A DNA stretch of 16,531 nucleotides from CAYLHQ01 sp964628935. GTDB lineage: Bacteria; Acidobacteriota; Polarisedimenticolia; Polarisedimenticolales; DASRJG01. Made by a program: the position numbers and the translations under genes. How positions within the stretch are numbered: the stretch's first letter is position 1; every line of letters begins with the position of its first letter. A model generated the notes under the pieces. That model did not search any database. It worked only from the letters and a program-made list of their open reading frames with translations, and was not told the DNA's origin. The stretch covers positions 1 through 16,531 of the forward strand of contig CAZVOE010000065.1 in assembly GCA_964628935.1 (NCBI GenBank), given 5' to 3'. Of this stretch, positions 1-7,959 are shown in pieces.

Positions 1-1104
1 CACGACGAGCGGGAGCAGACCCTGAACCAGCTCCTCGTCGAGATGGACGGCTTCGAGACGAACGAGGGCGTGATCCTGATCGCCGCGACGAACCGCCCGG
101 ACGTGCTCGACCCGGCCCTCCTCCGCCCCGGCCGGTTCGACCGGCAGGTCGTCGTCGGGAGGCCCGACGTCCGCGGGCGGGAGGAGATCCTGCGCGTCCA
201 CAGCCGCAAGATCCCGCTCGCCCCCGAGATCGATCTGGCCGTCGTCGCTCGTTCGACCCCCGGCTTCAGCGGGGCGGACCTCGCGAACCTCGTGAACGAG
301 GCGGCCCTCTACGCCGCCCGCAAGAACCGCAAGGTCGTGACGCAGGACGACTTCGAGGTCGCGAAGGACAAAGTTCTCATGGGGACCGAGCGGAAGTCGC
401 TCATCATCAGCGACGAGGAGAAGAAGACGACCGCTTACCACGAGGCGGGGCACGCCCTCGTCGCGTACTTCGTCCCCGAGGCCGACCCGCTCCACAAGGT
501 GACGATCATCCCCCGGGGCCGGGCCCTCGGCGTGACCATGCAGCTCCCGACCGACGACAAGCACACGTACTCGCGCGAGTACCTCGAGTCGATGATCGCC
601 GTCCTCATGGGCGGACGCGTCAGCGAGGAACTGACGTTCCACAAGATGACGACCGGCGCCGGCAACGACATCGAGCGGGTGACCGACCTCGCGCGCCGCA
701 TGGTCTGCGAGTGGGGCATGTCGTCGAAGATGGGCCCCCTCACCTTCGGGAAGAAAGAAGAGGCGATCTTCCTCGGCCGCGAGATCGCCCAGCACCGGGA
801 CTACAGCGAGGCGACCGCGATCGAGATCGACCAGGAGGTCCGCGCGATCGTGCTCCACGGGTACGAGACCGCGAAGCGAATCCTCGAGGAACACGCGGAC
901 GCCCTGAAGCGGATCGCCGAGGCGCTCCTCGATCGCGAGGTCCTCGACGCCGAGGAGGTGGCCGCCCTCGTCAAGGGGGAAGCGCTCCCGACGCGGCGCG
1001 AGGCGGCTCCGCCGCGCGCTCCCGTGGAGCCCACGGGAGAGGCGGCCGGCAAGGCGCTCGGCGGCCCCGCGGTCTTGCCGGAGCCAGGGAAGTCCCCCGC
1101 CTGA
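1..1104 (+). CDS. ftsH: FtsH, ATP-dependent membrane zinc metalloprotease (3' part)
   Basis: Partial at the window edge: the frame is open from base 1 and ends at TGA 1102-1104, giving 367 residues. FtsH is a hexameric inner-membrane AAA+ protease that unfolds and degrades membrane and short-lived cytosolic proteins. The fragment begins just after the Walker B position with HDEREQTLNQLLVEMDGFE. The second region of homology follows (AATNRPDVLDPALLRPGRFDR), with both arginine-finger candidates. The M41 protease domain comes next, with the zinc motif HEAGH at fragment residues 147-151 (bases 439-453) and the probable third ligand Asp at residue 223 in GAGND. The membrane segments and Walker A lie outside the window. 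The last ~45 residues are a Pro/Ala/Glu-rich tail, a region that is variable in the family. All visible catalytic residues are intact. folP follows after 26 nt on the same strand, probably in the same transcript. Confidence 0.98.
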   Translation, partial: HDEREQTLNQLLVEMDGFETNEGVILIAATNRPDVLDPALLRPGRFDRQVVVGRPDVRGREEILRVHSRKIPLAPEIDLAVVARSTPGFSGADLANLVNEAALYAARKNRKVVTQDDFEVAKDKVLMGTERKSLIISDEEKKTTAYHEAGHALVAYFVPEADPLHKVTIIPRGRALGVTMQLPTDDKHTYSREYLESMIAVLMGGRVSEELTFHKMTTGAGNDIERVTDLARRMVCEWGMSSKMGPLTFGKKEEAIFLGREIAQHRDYSEATAIEIDQEVRAIVLHGYETAKRILEEHADALKRIAEALLDREVLDAEEVAALVKGEALPTRREAAPPRAPVEPTGEAAGKALGGPAVLPEPGKSPA

Positions 1105-1130
1105 TCGCCCGTTTCTCGGAGTAGGGCTCC

Positions 1131-2318
1131 GTGGACCACAACCCGCGCGTCATCGAGCTGAACAAGCTCCCCCTCGCGATCCGCGCCATGTCCGACATGG
1201 GAGAGGCCGAGGCCAGCGCGGCCGAGCGCCTGGCCTCCCGGCAGCGGTGCGCCGTGCGCCTGTCCGCGGTCGACCCCGATGCGGCCGCTTTGCTCCGCCA
1301 GGAAGCCCAGGCCTTGGGCGTCGTCGTCCTCGACGGCCTTCCGGGCGCCCAGGGGATCGCGCCCCGGATCGTCGTCGCCGACGACGAGACGCTCAAGCGA
1401 CTCGGCGCTCTTCTCGAGTCGCGCGGAGAGAAATCGCTCGGGCTCGCGATCCGCAACGTCCTCGCCGCCTACCACCGGCGGGAGTTCGTCATCCCCTTCG
1501 CCGACGGCGAGCGGCTCGATCTCGACGGAACCACGCGGGTGATGGGGATCCTCAACGTGACCCCCGACTCGTTCTCGGACGGGGGGACGCGATCGGCTCC
1601 CGACCTCGCGATCGAGGCGGCGGCTCGCATGGCGGAGGACGGGGCGGACGTCATCGACGTCGGAGGAGAGAGCACCCGACCCGGCGCGGAGGAGGTGCCC
1701 GAGGACGAGGAGTGCCGCCGCGTCCTGCCGGCGGTGGAGGCGATCAAGCGAGAGCTGGGGGTGCGCGTGTCGGTCGACACCCGGAAGGCCCGCGTGGCGA
1801 AGCGCGCGATCGAGGCTGGAGCCGACATGGTCAACGACGTGTCGGCGCTCGCCGACCCGGGGATGCTCCGCGTCATCCGGGACGCCCGCGTCCCCGTCGT
1901 CGTGATGCACATGCGAGGGACGCCTCGGACGATGCAGCAGGACACCCGCTACGTCGACCTCCTCTCCTCGGTCGTCGGCTTCCTCCGGAAAACCGTCGAG
2001 AAGGCGGTCGCCGCCGGGATCGCCGACGAGAAGATTTTGGTCGATCCCGGTCTCGGCTTCGGAAAATCGGCCGACGGGAACCTGAGGATCTTGCGTGACC
2101 TGGCGACCCTCCGCTCGATCGGGCGCCCGATCCTCGTCGGGGCGTCGCGGAAGTCGTTCATCGGAGCGGCGCTCGACCTTCCCGTGACCGAGCGCCTGGA
2201 AGGGAGCCTCGCCGCCGCCGCGCTCGCCGCGTGGAACGGGGCGCACATCGTCCGGGCGCACGACGTCCGGGAGACGCGCCGCGTCGTCCGGATGATCGAC
2301 GCGATCCGCGCCGGCTGA
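1131..2318 (+). CDS. folP: Dihydropteroate synthase, long form with N-terminal extension
   Basis: Catalyses condensation of 6-hydroxymethyl-dihydropterin diphosphate with p-aminobenzoate to dihydropteroate in folate synthesis; cytosolic TIM barrel. The protein is 395 aa. The barrel begins near residue 130 and shows ILNVTPDSFSDGG (140-152), the GADVIDVGGESTRPGA block (171-186), VSVDTRK (213-219), NDVSAL (235-240), VVVMHMRGTP (256-265), DPGLGFGK (305-312) and GASRKSFIG (337-345), all hallmarks of FolP. The first ~125 residues form an extra domain absent from the ~280-aa E. coli type. From memory, similar extensions occur in DHPS of some clostridia, deltaproteobacteria and archaea. The start is GTG at 1131, with GGAG at 1118-1121 nine bases upstream. 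A start just before the barrel is less likely because the extension is continuous good coding sequence and has family precedent. cdaA starts 14 nt downstream. Confidence 0.96.
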   Translation: MDHNPRVIELNKLPLAIRAMSDMGEAEASAAERLASRQRCAVRLSAVDPDAAALLRQEAQALGVVVLDGLPGAQGIAPRIVVADDETLKRLGALLESRGEKSLGLAIRNVLAAYHRREFVIPFADGERLDLDGTTRVMGILNVTPDSFSDGGTRSAPDLAIEAAARMAEDGADVIDVGGESTRPGAEEVPEDEECRRVLPAVEAIKRELGVRVSVDTRKARVAKRAIEAGADMVNDVSALADPGMLRVIRDARVPVVVMHMRGTPRTMQQDTRYVDLLSSVVGFLRKTVEKAVAAGIADEKILVDPGLGFGKSADGNLRILRDLATLRSIGRPILVGASRKSFIGAALDLPVTERLEGSLAAAALAAWNGAHIVRAHDVRETRRVVRMIDAIRAG

Positions 2319-2332
2319 GCGATCGGGGAACC

Positions 2333-3133
2333 ATGCTGGAGCGCCTCGCCGACGCCATCCATGTCGACCAGATCGACGGACAGGCCGTTCTGGACATCGC
2401 CGTCCTCGCGGTCATCATCTACCAGATCCTCCTCCTCATCCGGGGAACCCGCGCGGTCCACATGATCGCGGGGGTGGTCGCGCTCGGGGTGCTCCACTTC
2501 CTCACCCGCCCCGGGCTCTTCCACCTCCCGACCGTCCACTCGGTCCTCGGCGGGCTCCTGCTCTACATCCCGTTCGCGGTGATCGTCCTCTTCCAGAACC
2601 AGATCCGCCAGGCCCTCGCCCGGTTCGGAAGGAACCCTCTCGCGATCTTTCGCCCGCGCCGGCCGCGAGAAACGCTCGTGGAAGAGGTCGCGCTCGCCGC
2701 CGCTTCGCTCGCGAGCAAGCGGCTCGGGGCCCTCATCGTCCTCGAGCGGGAACTCGGCCTGCGCGCCTTCTACGAGACCGGGATTCCACTCGACGCGGAG
2801 GTCTCCTACGATCTCCTCATGAACATCTTCCACCGCGGCGCGCCACTCCACGACGGCGCGGTGATCATCGCCGAGGGACGCGTGAAGGCCGCGTCCTGCT
2901 GGCTGCCCCTGACGACCGACCCGGGGCTCTCGAGGGCGTTCGGGACGAGGCACCGGGCCGCCATCGGGATCACCGAGGAATCGGACGCGATCGCCGTCGT
3001 CGTCTCGGAGGAGCGCGGGGTCGTCTCTCTGGCCGAGGGCGGGCGGATCACGGAGGGGCTCGACGCCCCGGCCGTGGCCGAGCGGCTCCGTCGATTCCTC
3101 GCGCCGCGGAGCGACGGGAGGGGCGATGCTTGA
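2333..3133 (+). CDS. cdaA: Diadenylate cyclase CdaA (DacA), membrane c-di-AMP synthase
   Basis: Makes cyclic di-AMP from two ATP at the inner membrane. The 266-aa product has three N-terminal hydrophobic segments (about 19-36, 43-57 and 69-88), then a DisA_N/DAC domain (about 95-255). Both catalytic signatures are present: DGA at 174-176 (in LHDGAVII) and RHR at 206-208 (in GTRHRAAIGI). Length and layout match the CdaA class. The frame is open further upstream to 2231, but ATG 2333 is chosen because it gives the usual short N-terminus, avoids overlap with folP and has a GGGGAA run at 2325-2330. The stop overlaps the start of cdaR by 8 nt, so the two are probably translationally coupled. In Firmicutes CdaA activity is controlled by CdaR and GlmM, the next two products here. 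Confidence 0.96.
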   Translation: MLERLADAIHVDQIDGQAVLDIAVLAVIIYQILLLIRGTRAVHMIAGVVALGVLHFLTRPGLFHLPTVHSVLGGLLLYIPFAVIVLFQNQIRQALARFGRNPLAIFRPRRPRETLVEEVALAAASLASKRLGALIVLERELGLRAFYETGIPLDAEVSYDLLMNIFHRGAPLHDGAVIIAEGRVKAASCWLPLTTDPGLSRAFGTRHRAAIGITEESDAIAVVVSEERGVVSLAEGGRITEGLDAPAVAERLRRFLAPRSDGRGDA

Positions 3134-4076
3134 CCTGATCGTCCGCCGCTGGCCTCTCAAGCTCCTCGCCCTCGCGATCGCGTTCGCCGTGTGGGTCGCG
3201 GTCACCGGCGACACCCGGATCGTCTCCACCTTCCGCGTTCCCCTGGACGTCGCCCTCCCGCCGGACTTGATGCTCACCGGCTCGCCGCCGAGCACGGTGA
3301 ACGTCCTCCTCCGCGGGCCCGAGACGGTGCTCCGGCGGATCGACTCGTTCTCCCTCGAGGTCAAGGTGGACCTCCGGGACGCCGATCCCGGCGAGCGGAG
3401 CGTCACGCTCGCGGATGAGTCCCTCGAAGGGCTCCCGGCGGGGGCCGAGGTGGCGCGGATCGAACCGGACCGTCTCACCCTGACCGTCGCGCGGCGGATG
3501 CGAAAGACCGTCCCCGTGGTCCCTTCCTTCGTGGGGACCCCTCCCCCGGGGTACGCGTTCTACTGGGGCGAGGCGCGCCCCGACGTGCTCGAGGTCGAAG
3601 GTCCGGAGGACGTCGTCTCCGCGCTCGAAAGGCTCCGGACCGACCCGATCCACCTCGAAGGACGCACGGAGCCGTTCCTGTCCCGGGTGGGAGCCGTCCC
3701 CGACAGCCCCACCGTGCGCGTGCTCGACGCCCGCGCCGTCGAGGTTCGAGCGATGGTCGACGTCTCGCCCGTCGAACGGCGCCTCCCCGAGGTTCCCGTG
3801 GTCCTCGCGGGGGGAACGGAAGATCTCGACGTCGCGCCGACCACCATCGAGGTCGTCCTCGCCGCTCCGGCGAATGTCCTCGAGCGCATCCCCGAGGATC
3901 GCGTGCGGGCCGTCGCCGACCTCACCGGCCTCCCGGCGCTCGAGGGACCGGCGGAGCTCCCCGTCCGCGTGGACTTCGTCGGGGTTTCGGTCGACGACCT
4001 CGCCCGGCTCACCGTGCGATCGCTTCGTCCCGGGAAGGTGCGCGTCGCCGCTCCTCCCGCCGGAGGTTCCCGATGA
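3126..4076 (+). CDS. cdaR: YbbR-domain protein, CdaA regulator CdaR
   Basis: A 316-aa protein with one N-terminal membrane anchor (about residues 9-27, in a RRWPLKLLALAIAFAVWV context typical of YbbR proteins) and an extracytoplasmic part. That part reads as about three beta-rich YbbR-type repeats (roughly 30-115, 120-205 and 210-300), recognised by recurring patterns of the LxGPExVL type and by PVV/PVVL strands preceding each repeat. CdaR binds and modulates the diadenylate cyclase in Firmicutes; the same role is inferred here from position. The start ATG 3126 lies inside the last codons of cdaA with a strong GGGAGGGG at 3116-3123. The stop overlaps the glmM start as ATGA. No catalytic motif is expected or seen. 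Repeat boundaries are approximate. Confidence 0.9.
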   Translation: MLDLIVRRWPLKLLALAIAFAVWVAVTGDTRIVSTFRVPLDVALPPDLMLTGSPPSTVNVLLRGPETVLRRIDSFSLEVKVDLRDADPGERSVTLADESLEGLPAGAEVARIEPDRLTLTVARRMRKTVPVVPSFVGTPPPGYAFYWGEARPDVLEVEGPEDVVSALERLRTDPIHLEGRTEPFLSRVGAVPDSPTVRVLDARAVEVRAMVDVSPVERRLPEVPVVLAGGTEDLDVAPTTIEVVLAAPANVLERIPEDRVRAVADLTGLPALEGPAELPVRVDFVGVSVDDLARLTVRSLRPGKVRVAAPPAGGSR

Positions 4077-5416
4077 AACGGCTGTTCGGCACCGACGGGA
4101 TTCGCGGCGTCGCGGGCCGCCCTCCCCTCGATCCCCCGACCGTCCGCCGATTCGGGGCGGCGCTCGCGGACGTTCTCGGACGCGAAGGAGCCTCCGCTCC
4201 GAGGGTCGTTCTCGGCCGCGACACGCGGGAATCGGGCCCCTGGCTCCGCGACGCCGTCGCGTCCGGGATCGCCGCCCGCGGGGGCTCGGCGGTGGATGCG
4301 GGGGTGCTCACGACCCCGGGCCTCGCCTTCGCCGTCGGCGCGGGGCGCTTCGACGCCGGAGTCATGATCTCCGCGAGCCACAACCCGTACGAGGACAACG
4401 GTCTCAAGGTGTTCACCCGGGACGGCACCAAGCTCCCCGACGCCGCCGAGGCGGCGGTGGAGCGGGGGATGCTCGCCCCCGACGCGTTCGATCCGGGCGA
4501 GCGGCCGGGGTCGGCCCCCGAGGACGGCGCCCTCGTCCTCCGCTACATCGAGTTCCTCGAGCGTGCGGTCGCGACGGACGGGCGCCTGCGCGGCGTTCGT
4601 CTCTTGCTCGATTGCGCCAACGGATCGGCGCACCGGATCGCCCCGGCCGTCTTCCGCCACCACGGGGCGAACGTCGCGGTCGTCGGAGACCGTCCGGACG
4701 GGCGGAACATCAACCTCGACTGCGGATCGACCCACATCGATCCCCTTCGCCGGGCGGTGGTCGAGGGAGGGTTCGAGTACGGCATCGCCTTCGACGGCGA
4801 CGCCGATCGCGCGCTCCTCGTCGACCGTCGGGGGCGCGTCGTCGACGGCGACCACATCCTCTACCTCGCGGCGAGGAAGCTCCGGCGGGACGCCGGTCTG
4901 AGAGGCGACGCGGTGGTCGGCACGGTGATGAGCAACCTGTGGCTCGAGCACCGGCTCGCGCAGGAGGGGATCCGGCTCCTTCGCGCGCCGGTCGGGGACA
5001 AGTACGTCCTCGAGCGGATGGTCGCCGACGACGTCGTGATCGGAGGGGAGCAGTCGGGTCACGTCATCTTCCGCGAGCGCAGCACCGCCGGAGACGGCAT
5101 CCTCACCGCGCTGTTCACGCTCGAGGCGATCCTCGAGGAGCCGGAGCCCCTCGACGCGATCCTCGACGGCATCGTCCCCTGCCCGCAGGTCCTCCTGAAC
5201 GTCCGTGTGAGCGAGAAGCCCGATCTGCGCGCCCACCCCGCGGTCGGACCGGTCGTCGCGGAGGCGGAGCGCGCCCTCGCGGGTTCGGGCCGCGTCGTGC
5301 TCCGGTACTCCGGCACCGAACCGCTCGCGCGCGTCATGGTCGAGGCGACGGACGCGGAGGCGGTCCGGCACTGGGCGGAGCGCATCGCCGCCGAGATCCG
5401 CCGCGCGATCGGATAA
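4073..5416 (+). CDS. glmM: Phosphoglucosamine mutase GlmM
   Basis: Interconverts glucosamine-6-phosphate and glucosamine-1-phosphate, on the path to UDP-GlcNAc for peptidoglycan and lipopolysaccharide. The product is 447 aa, the usual length. Visible signatures are FGTDGIRG (5-12), the active-site ISASHNP with phosphoserine S102 as in E. coli, the Mg-binding DGDADR (241-246), the sugar-binding GEQSGH (325-330) and the phosphate-binding RYSGTEP (411-417). All four domains of the alpha-D-phosphohexomutase fold are accounted for. The start ATG 4073 overlaps the cdaR stop (ATGA) and has GGAGG at 4062-4066. In Firmicutes GlmM also inhibits CdaA directly; whether that applies here is inference from synteny. 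It is the last gene of the block; 51 nt separate it from the next gene. Confidence 0.98.
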   Translation: MKRLFGTDGIRGVAGRPPLDPPTVRRFGAALADVLGREGASAPRVVLGRDTRESGPWLRDAVASGIAARGGSAVDAGVLTTPGLAFAVGAGRFDAGVMISASHNPYEDNGLKVFTRDGTKLPDAAEAAVERGMLAPDAFDPGERPGSAPEDGALVLRYIEFLERAVATDGRLRGVRLLLDCANGSAHRIAPAVFRHHGANVAVVGDRPDGRNINLDCGSTHIDPLRRAVVEGGFEYGIAFDGDADRALLVDRRGRVVDGDHILYLAARKLRRDAGLRGDAVVGTVMSNLWLEHRLAQEGIRLLRAPVGDKYVLERMVADDVVIGGEQSGHVIFRERSTAGDGILTALFTLEAILEEPEPLDAILDGIVPCPQVLLNVRVSEKPDLRAHPAVGPVVAEAERALAGSGRVVLRYSGTEPLARVMVEATDAEAVRHWAERIAAEIRRAIG

Positions 5417-5448
5417 AAAGGGCACGGGGACCGTTTCCGCCCCGCCTG

Positions 5449-5463
5449 CCCCTATATTAGGGG
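5449..5463. promoter_or_regulatory. Candidate -10 box inside a perfect dyad before the orphan gene
   Basis: The 51-nt gap after glmM holds a perfect inverted repeat, CCCCTA-TAT-TAGGGG. Its centre contains TATATT (5453-5458), one base off the sigma70 -10 consensus and strikingly AT-rich for this genome. It ends 9 nt before the ATG at 5468, so the transcript would have almost no leader. No good -35 box is seen 16-18 nt upstream, and the G-rich run 5460-5464 is close to the ATG for a Shine-Dalgarno. The dyad could also be an operator. Short motif; chance cannot be excluded. Confidence 0.4.
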
Positions 5464-5467
5464 GCGG

Positions 5468-6703
5468 ATGCGCGTCTTCGGGGCAGATCTTGGGGGGGCC
5501 CTGGCGGAGGTCCCCGGTGGCGCGGGGGCGCTCGTCTGCCTCGGTCCCGCCGGACAGGTGGAGGCGATCCGGCGGCTCCGCTCGCTTTCCGATCTCGCCC
5601 GCGACGTGGTCAGCCTCACGGGCGACGAACCGTTCACCCTCGCGGTCAACGTCCACGCCGTCCCGGCGGAGCGCCCCGGGAGACCCCGACCGTTCGAGTC
5701 GGTCCTGAGGCGGCGCCTGGGATTCCGGCCGCCGGCCGCTGGCCCCGTCACCGGCCCGGCGATCCTCGCGGCGCTCGCCGCCCTCGATCGCCCCAGCGTC
5801 CCGTGGCCCGATCGCGCCCGGCGCCGGTCGGGACTCGCGGAGGTCCACGCAGGGCTCGCCCTCAAGGCGCTCCTGTGGGAGAGGTCCCCGCTCGCGGCGC
5901 TCGCGAGCCACCCCGATCGCGAAGCGGCCTTCCGGGCCTACGCCCCCCTCCCCTACCGAGCCGCCGACGCGCCGTCCCGTTCCGGCTGGGCGGATCGCGC
6001 GGCGGCGCTCGACCTGACGCTGCGCGGACTCGGCCCGCGGGACGACTTCGATTTCGCGCCGGCCCGAGAAGCGCTCGCGAGCGCGTCCTCGGACGCCGAC
6101 GTCGAGCAAGCCGGGTCGCTCCTCGACGCCGCCGTCCTCGCGGGGACCGCGAAGCGCTATCTCGACGACCCGGAGGGATGCCTTTTCCTCGGGGAACGCG
6201 AACGCGGCTACACGATCCTCCCGGCCGACGGCTTCCTCCGCCGCCTGACGCGCGCGGAGGCCGGCCGCCCCCCGCGCGGCGCCCTCTTTCCGACGCGCAC
6301 CCTTCGGGAGCGTCTCTCCGGGGCCGCGACCCTCCGCCCGTTGGAGCTCGTCGCGATCCCCGGAAAGGCCGCGCGGGTCGAAGCCGTGTTCGAGACGGCG
6401 CCGGCCTACGAGTTCGACAACGTCGACGAGATGGTCTGGTGGAAGCACTGCCGCCATCTCGACGGTCCCGAATTGCCGGAGGAAGGGCTCGAAGAGCTCG
6501 TCGTCCGGCTCGCCCCCGCCGCCGACGGTTCCGGAACGGGCGACCCCCCCGGGGGCCTGCGCCTCGTGCGGAGCCGACACCGGGTGCTCTCGTTCCGCTT
6601 CGATCCCCCGTCGGTCTGGCGTTCCCGTGTCGCCACCCGGGACGGCCGCACGTATTCGTTCCGGGTCCTTCGCGCCGTCTACGCGGATGCGGCGTCGTCC
6701 TGA
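5468..6703 (+). CDS. Protein of unknown function, faint DUF429/RNase H-fold resemblance
   Basis: A 411-aa soluble protein with no signal peptide or membrane segment. I do not recognise it as a named family. The first ~260 residues recall the DUF429 layout: an N-terminal strand with an early acid (MRVFGADLGG), a second strand at 57-62, EVHAGLALKAL at 125-135 (compare the E-[VT]-[YH]-P element of DUF429), SLLDAAVLAGTAKR at 217-230 (compare the DAxxAA helix) and a final G-Y-T-I-LP strand at 247-252. The acid usual in the second strand is Asn here (AVNVHAVP, N61). Residues ~265-411 look like a separate domain rich in aromatic and charged residues (DEMVWWKHCRHLD). Codon use matches its neighbours, so it is a real gene. 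The start ATG 5468 is the first possible. It is convergent with the leftward operon, 23 nt apart. The family assignment is weak inference. Confidence 0.85.
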   Translation: MRVFGADLGGALAEVPGGAGALVCLGPAGQVEAIRRLRSLSDLARDVVSLTGDEPFTLAVNVHAVPAERPGRPRPFESVLRRRLGFRPPAAGPVTGPAILAALAALDRPSVPWPDRARRRSGLAEVHAGLALKALLWERSPLAALASHPDREAAFRAYAPLPYRAADAPSRSGWADRAAALDLTLRGLGPRDDFDFAPAREALASASSDADVEQAGSLLDAAVLAGTAKRYLDDPEGCLFLGERERGYTILPADGFLRRLTRAEAGRPPRGALFPTRTLRERLSGAATLRPLELVAIPGKAARVEAVFETAPAYEFDNVDEMVWWKHCRHLDGPELPEEGLEELVVRLAPAADGSGTGDPPGGLRLVRSRHRVLSFRFDPPSVWRSRVATRDGRTYSFRVLRAVYADAASS

Positions 6704-6726
6704 CCTCGGAGACGGGGCCCGCCCCC

Positions 6727-7959
6727 TCACTCGTACCGCAGCGCGTCGATCGGATCGAGACGCGCGGCGCGAACCGCCGGGTAGAGGCCCGACGCGAGGC
6801 CGACGGCGAGCGAGACGCCGGTCGCGAGCAGCACGGACGTGACGGTGACGACGGTCGGCCACCCGGCGTAGGCGGCGACGATCCGGGCGATCGCGATCCC
6901 GACGACCGTCCCGGAGAGTCCGCCGAGCACGCTGATCGTGAAGGCTTCGATCAAGAACTGGTTCCGGATGTCCGCGCGACGCGCGCCGGTCGCGCGGCGG
7001 ACGCCGATCTCGCGCGTGCGCTCGAGGACGGTCGCGAGCATGATGTTCATGATCCCGATCCCGCCCACGAGGAGCGAGATGCCGGCGATACACCCCATCA
7101 CGATGTTGAACAGGCGCTGCGTCCTCCGGCTCTGCTCGAGGAGCGCTTCGGGGACGACGAGCTCGTAGTCCTCCGCCCCCCCGTGCAACCGGGTGAGAAG
7201 CTCGCGGATCGCCGCCGCCGCCTCGAGGGACGACGTCCCCGGCGCGAGGCGGACGATGATCTCGTCGAGGGGAGCGTCCACCGGCGACCGGTCGAACTTG
7301 CGCGTCGCGGTCGTGACCGGCAGGTAGATCTGCCGCGCGGTCGACTCGACCGGCACTCCCTGGAACGTCCCCCCGGCGCCCGAGGGCTCGAGAACGCCGA
7401 CGACCTCGAGCCAGACGTCGTTGATCTTGAGGCGGCGGCCGAGAGCGTCGTCGTACCCGAAGAGATCGCGCCGCACGTCGGAGCCGATGACGGCGACCTG
7501 CGCGTGATCGCGCTCGTCGCGCGCATCGAGGAAGCGTCCGGCCGAGATCTCGAGCCCCGACAGCTCCGCCTGGCGCCACGAGACCCCGAAGACCTTCGCC
7601 TCGGTGTCGGCTGCGGCCGCGAGGATCGTGTACGGCTCGACCTCGACGCGCGGCGCCGCGAGTTCGACGCCGGGGACCCCTTCCTCGATCGCCTGCGCGT
7701 CCCGCCACGACACCCCTTGCGATTTCTTCCGGACCTCCTGCAGCTCCTCCTCGCGAAGCTCCTTCGCGCGGACGAGGACGTTCCGGAGCCCCATCCGCTC
7801 GATCATCGCCATCGACTGCCGCTCCGCCCCCGCGCCGATCGAGAGCATGGCGATCACCGCCCCCACGCCGAAGACGATCCCCAGCATCGTCAGGGCCGAA
7901 CGGAGCTTGTGCGCGGCGAGGTTCTCGACCGCCGAGCGGATCGACTCCTCGAGGGTCAC
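6727..7959 (-). CDS. MacB-type ABC transporter permease (no fused ATPase)
   Basis: 410-aa inner-membrane permease of the MacB/FtsX superfamily. These proteins use ATP-driven movement of a periplasmic domain to push substrates (peptides, macrolides, lipids, lipoproteins) outward. TM1 is at about 21-43, after the typical AAHKLRSALTMLGIVFGVGAVIAM start. A MacB_PCD periplasmic domain spans about 45-275, and three C-terminal TMs lie at about 284-308, 338-360 and 370-392, with the conserved ERTREIGVRRATGAR coupling loop after TM2. The product ends in LDPIDALRYE, as in MacB. No Walker motifs are present, so it needs a separate ATPase. The start GTG (7957-7959) overlaps the stop of the upstream adaptor as GTGA, with a purine-rich GGGAGG directly adjacent. 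It is the last gene of the leftward operon. Confidence 0.94.
   Translation of the reverse strand: MTLEESIRSAVENLAAHKLRSALTMLGIVFGVGAVIAMLSIGAGAERQSMAMIERMGLRNVLVRAKELREEELQEVRKKSQGVSWRDAQAIEEGVPGVELAAPRVEVEPYTILAAAADTEAKVFGVSWRQAELSGLEISAGRFLDARDERDHAQVAVIGSDVRRDLFGYDDALGRRLKINDVWLEVVGVLEPSGAGGTFQGVPVESTARQIYLPVTTATRKFDRSPVDAPLDEIIVRLAPGTSSLEAAAAIRELLTRLHGGAEDYELVVPEALLEQSRRTQRLFNIVMGCIAGISLLVGGIGIMNIMLATVLERTREIGVRRATGARRADIRNQFLIEAFTISVLGGLSGTVVGIAIARIVAAYAGWPTVVTVTSVLLATGVSLAVGLASGLYPAVRAARLDPIDALRYE

Noticed and set aside
801..2261. Minus-strand open frame opposite ftsH and folP
   Set aside because: Shadow frame: the opposite strand encodes clear FtsH and FolP motifs.
2231..2332. Upstream extension of cdaA to an ATG at 2231
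   Set aside because: It would overlap folP by 88 nt, adds an Arg/Pro-rich stretch not seen in CdaA and ignores the better ATG at 2333.
5425..5444. Hairpin CGGGG/CCCCG after glmM as a terminator
   Set aside because: Five-pair stem with a ten-base loop and no T-run following on the plus strand; too weak to call.
6714..6725. GGGGC-CC-GCCCC dyad between the convergent stops at 6703 and 6727
   Set aside because: Well placed for a bidirectional terminator, but the arms are short, the loop only two bases and neither side has a T-run. In DNA this GC-rich such dyads are expected by chance.
3560..7708. Very long open frame (1382 codons) on the minus strand
   Set aside because: It is antisense to cdaR, glmM and the orphan gene, all supported by family motifs or codon use. 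The product is Arg/Gly/Asp-rich low-complexity sequence, typical of shadow frames in GC-rich DNA.
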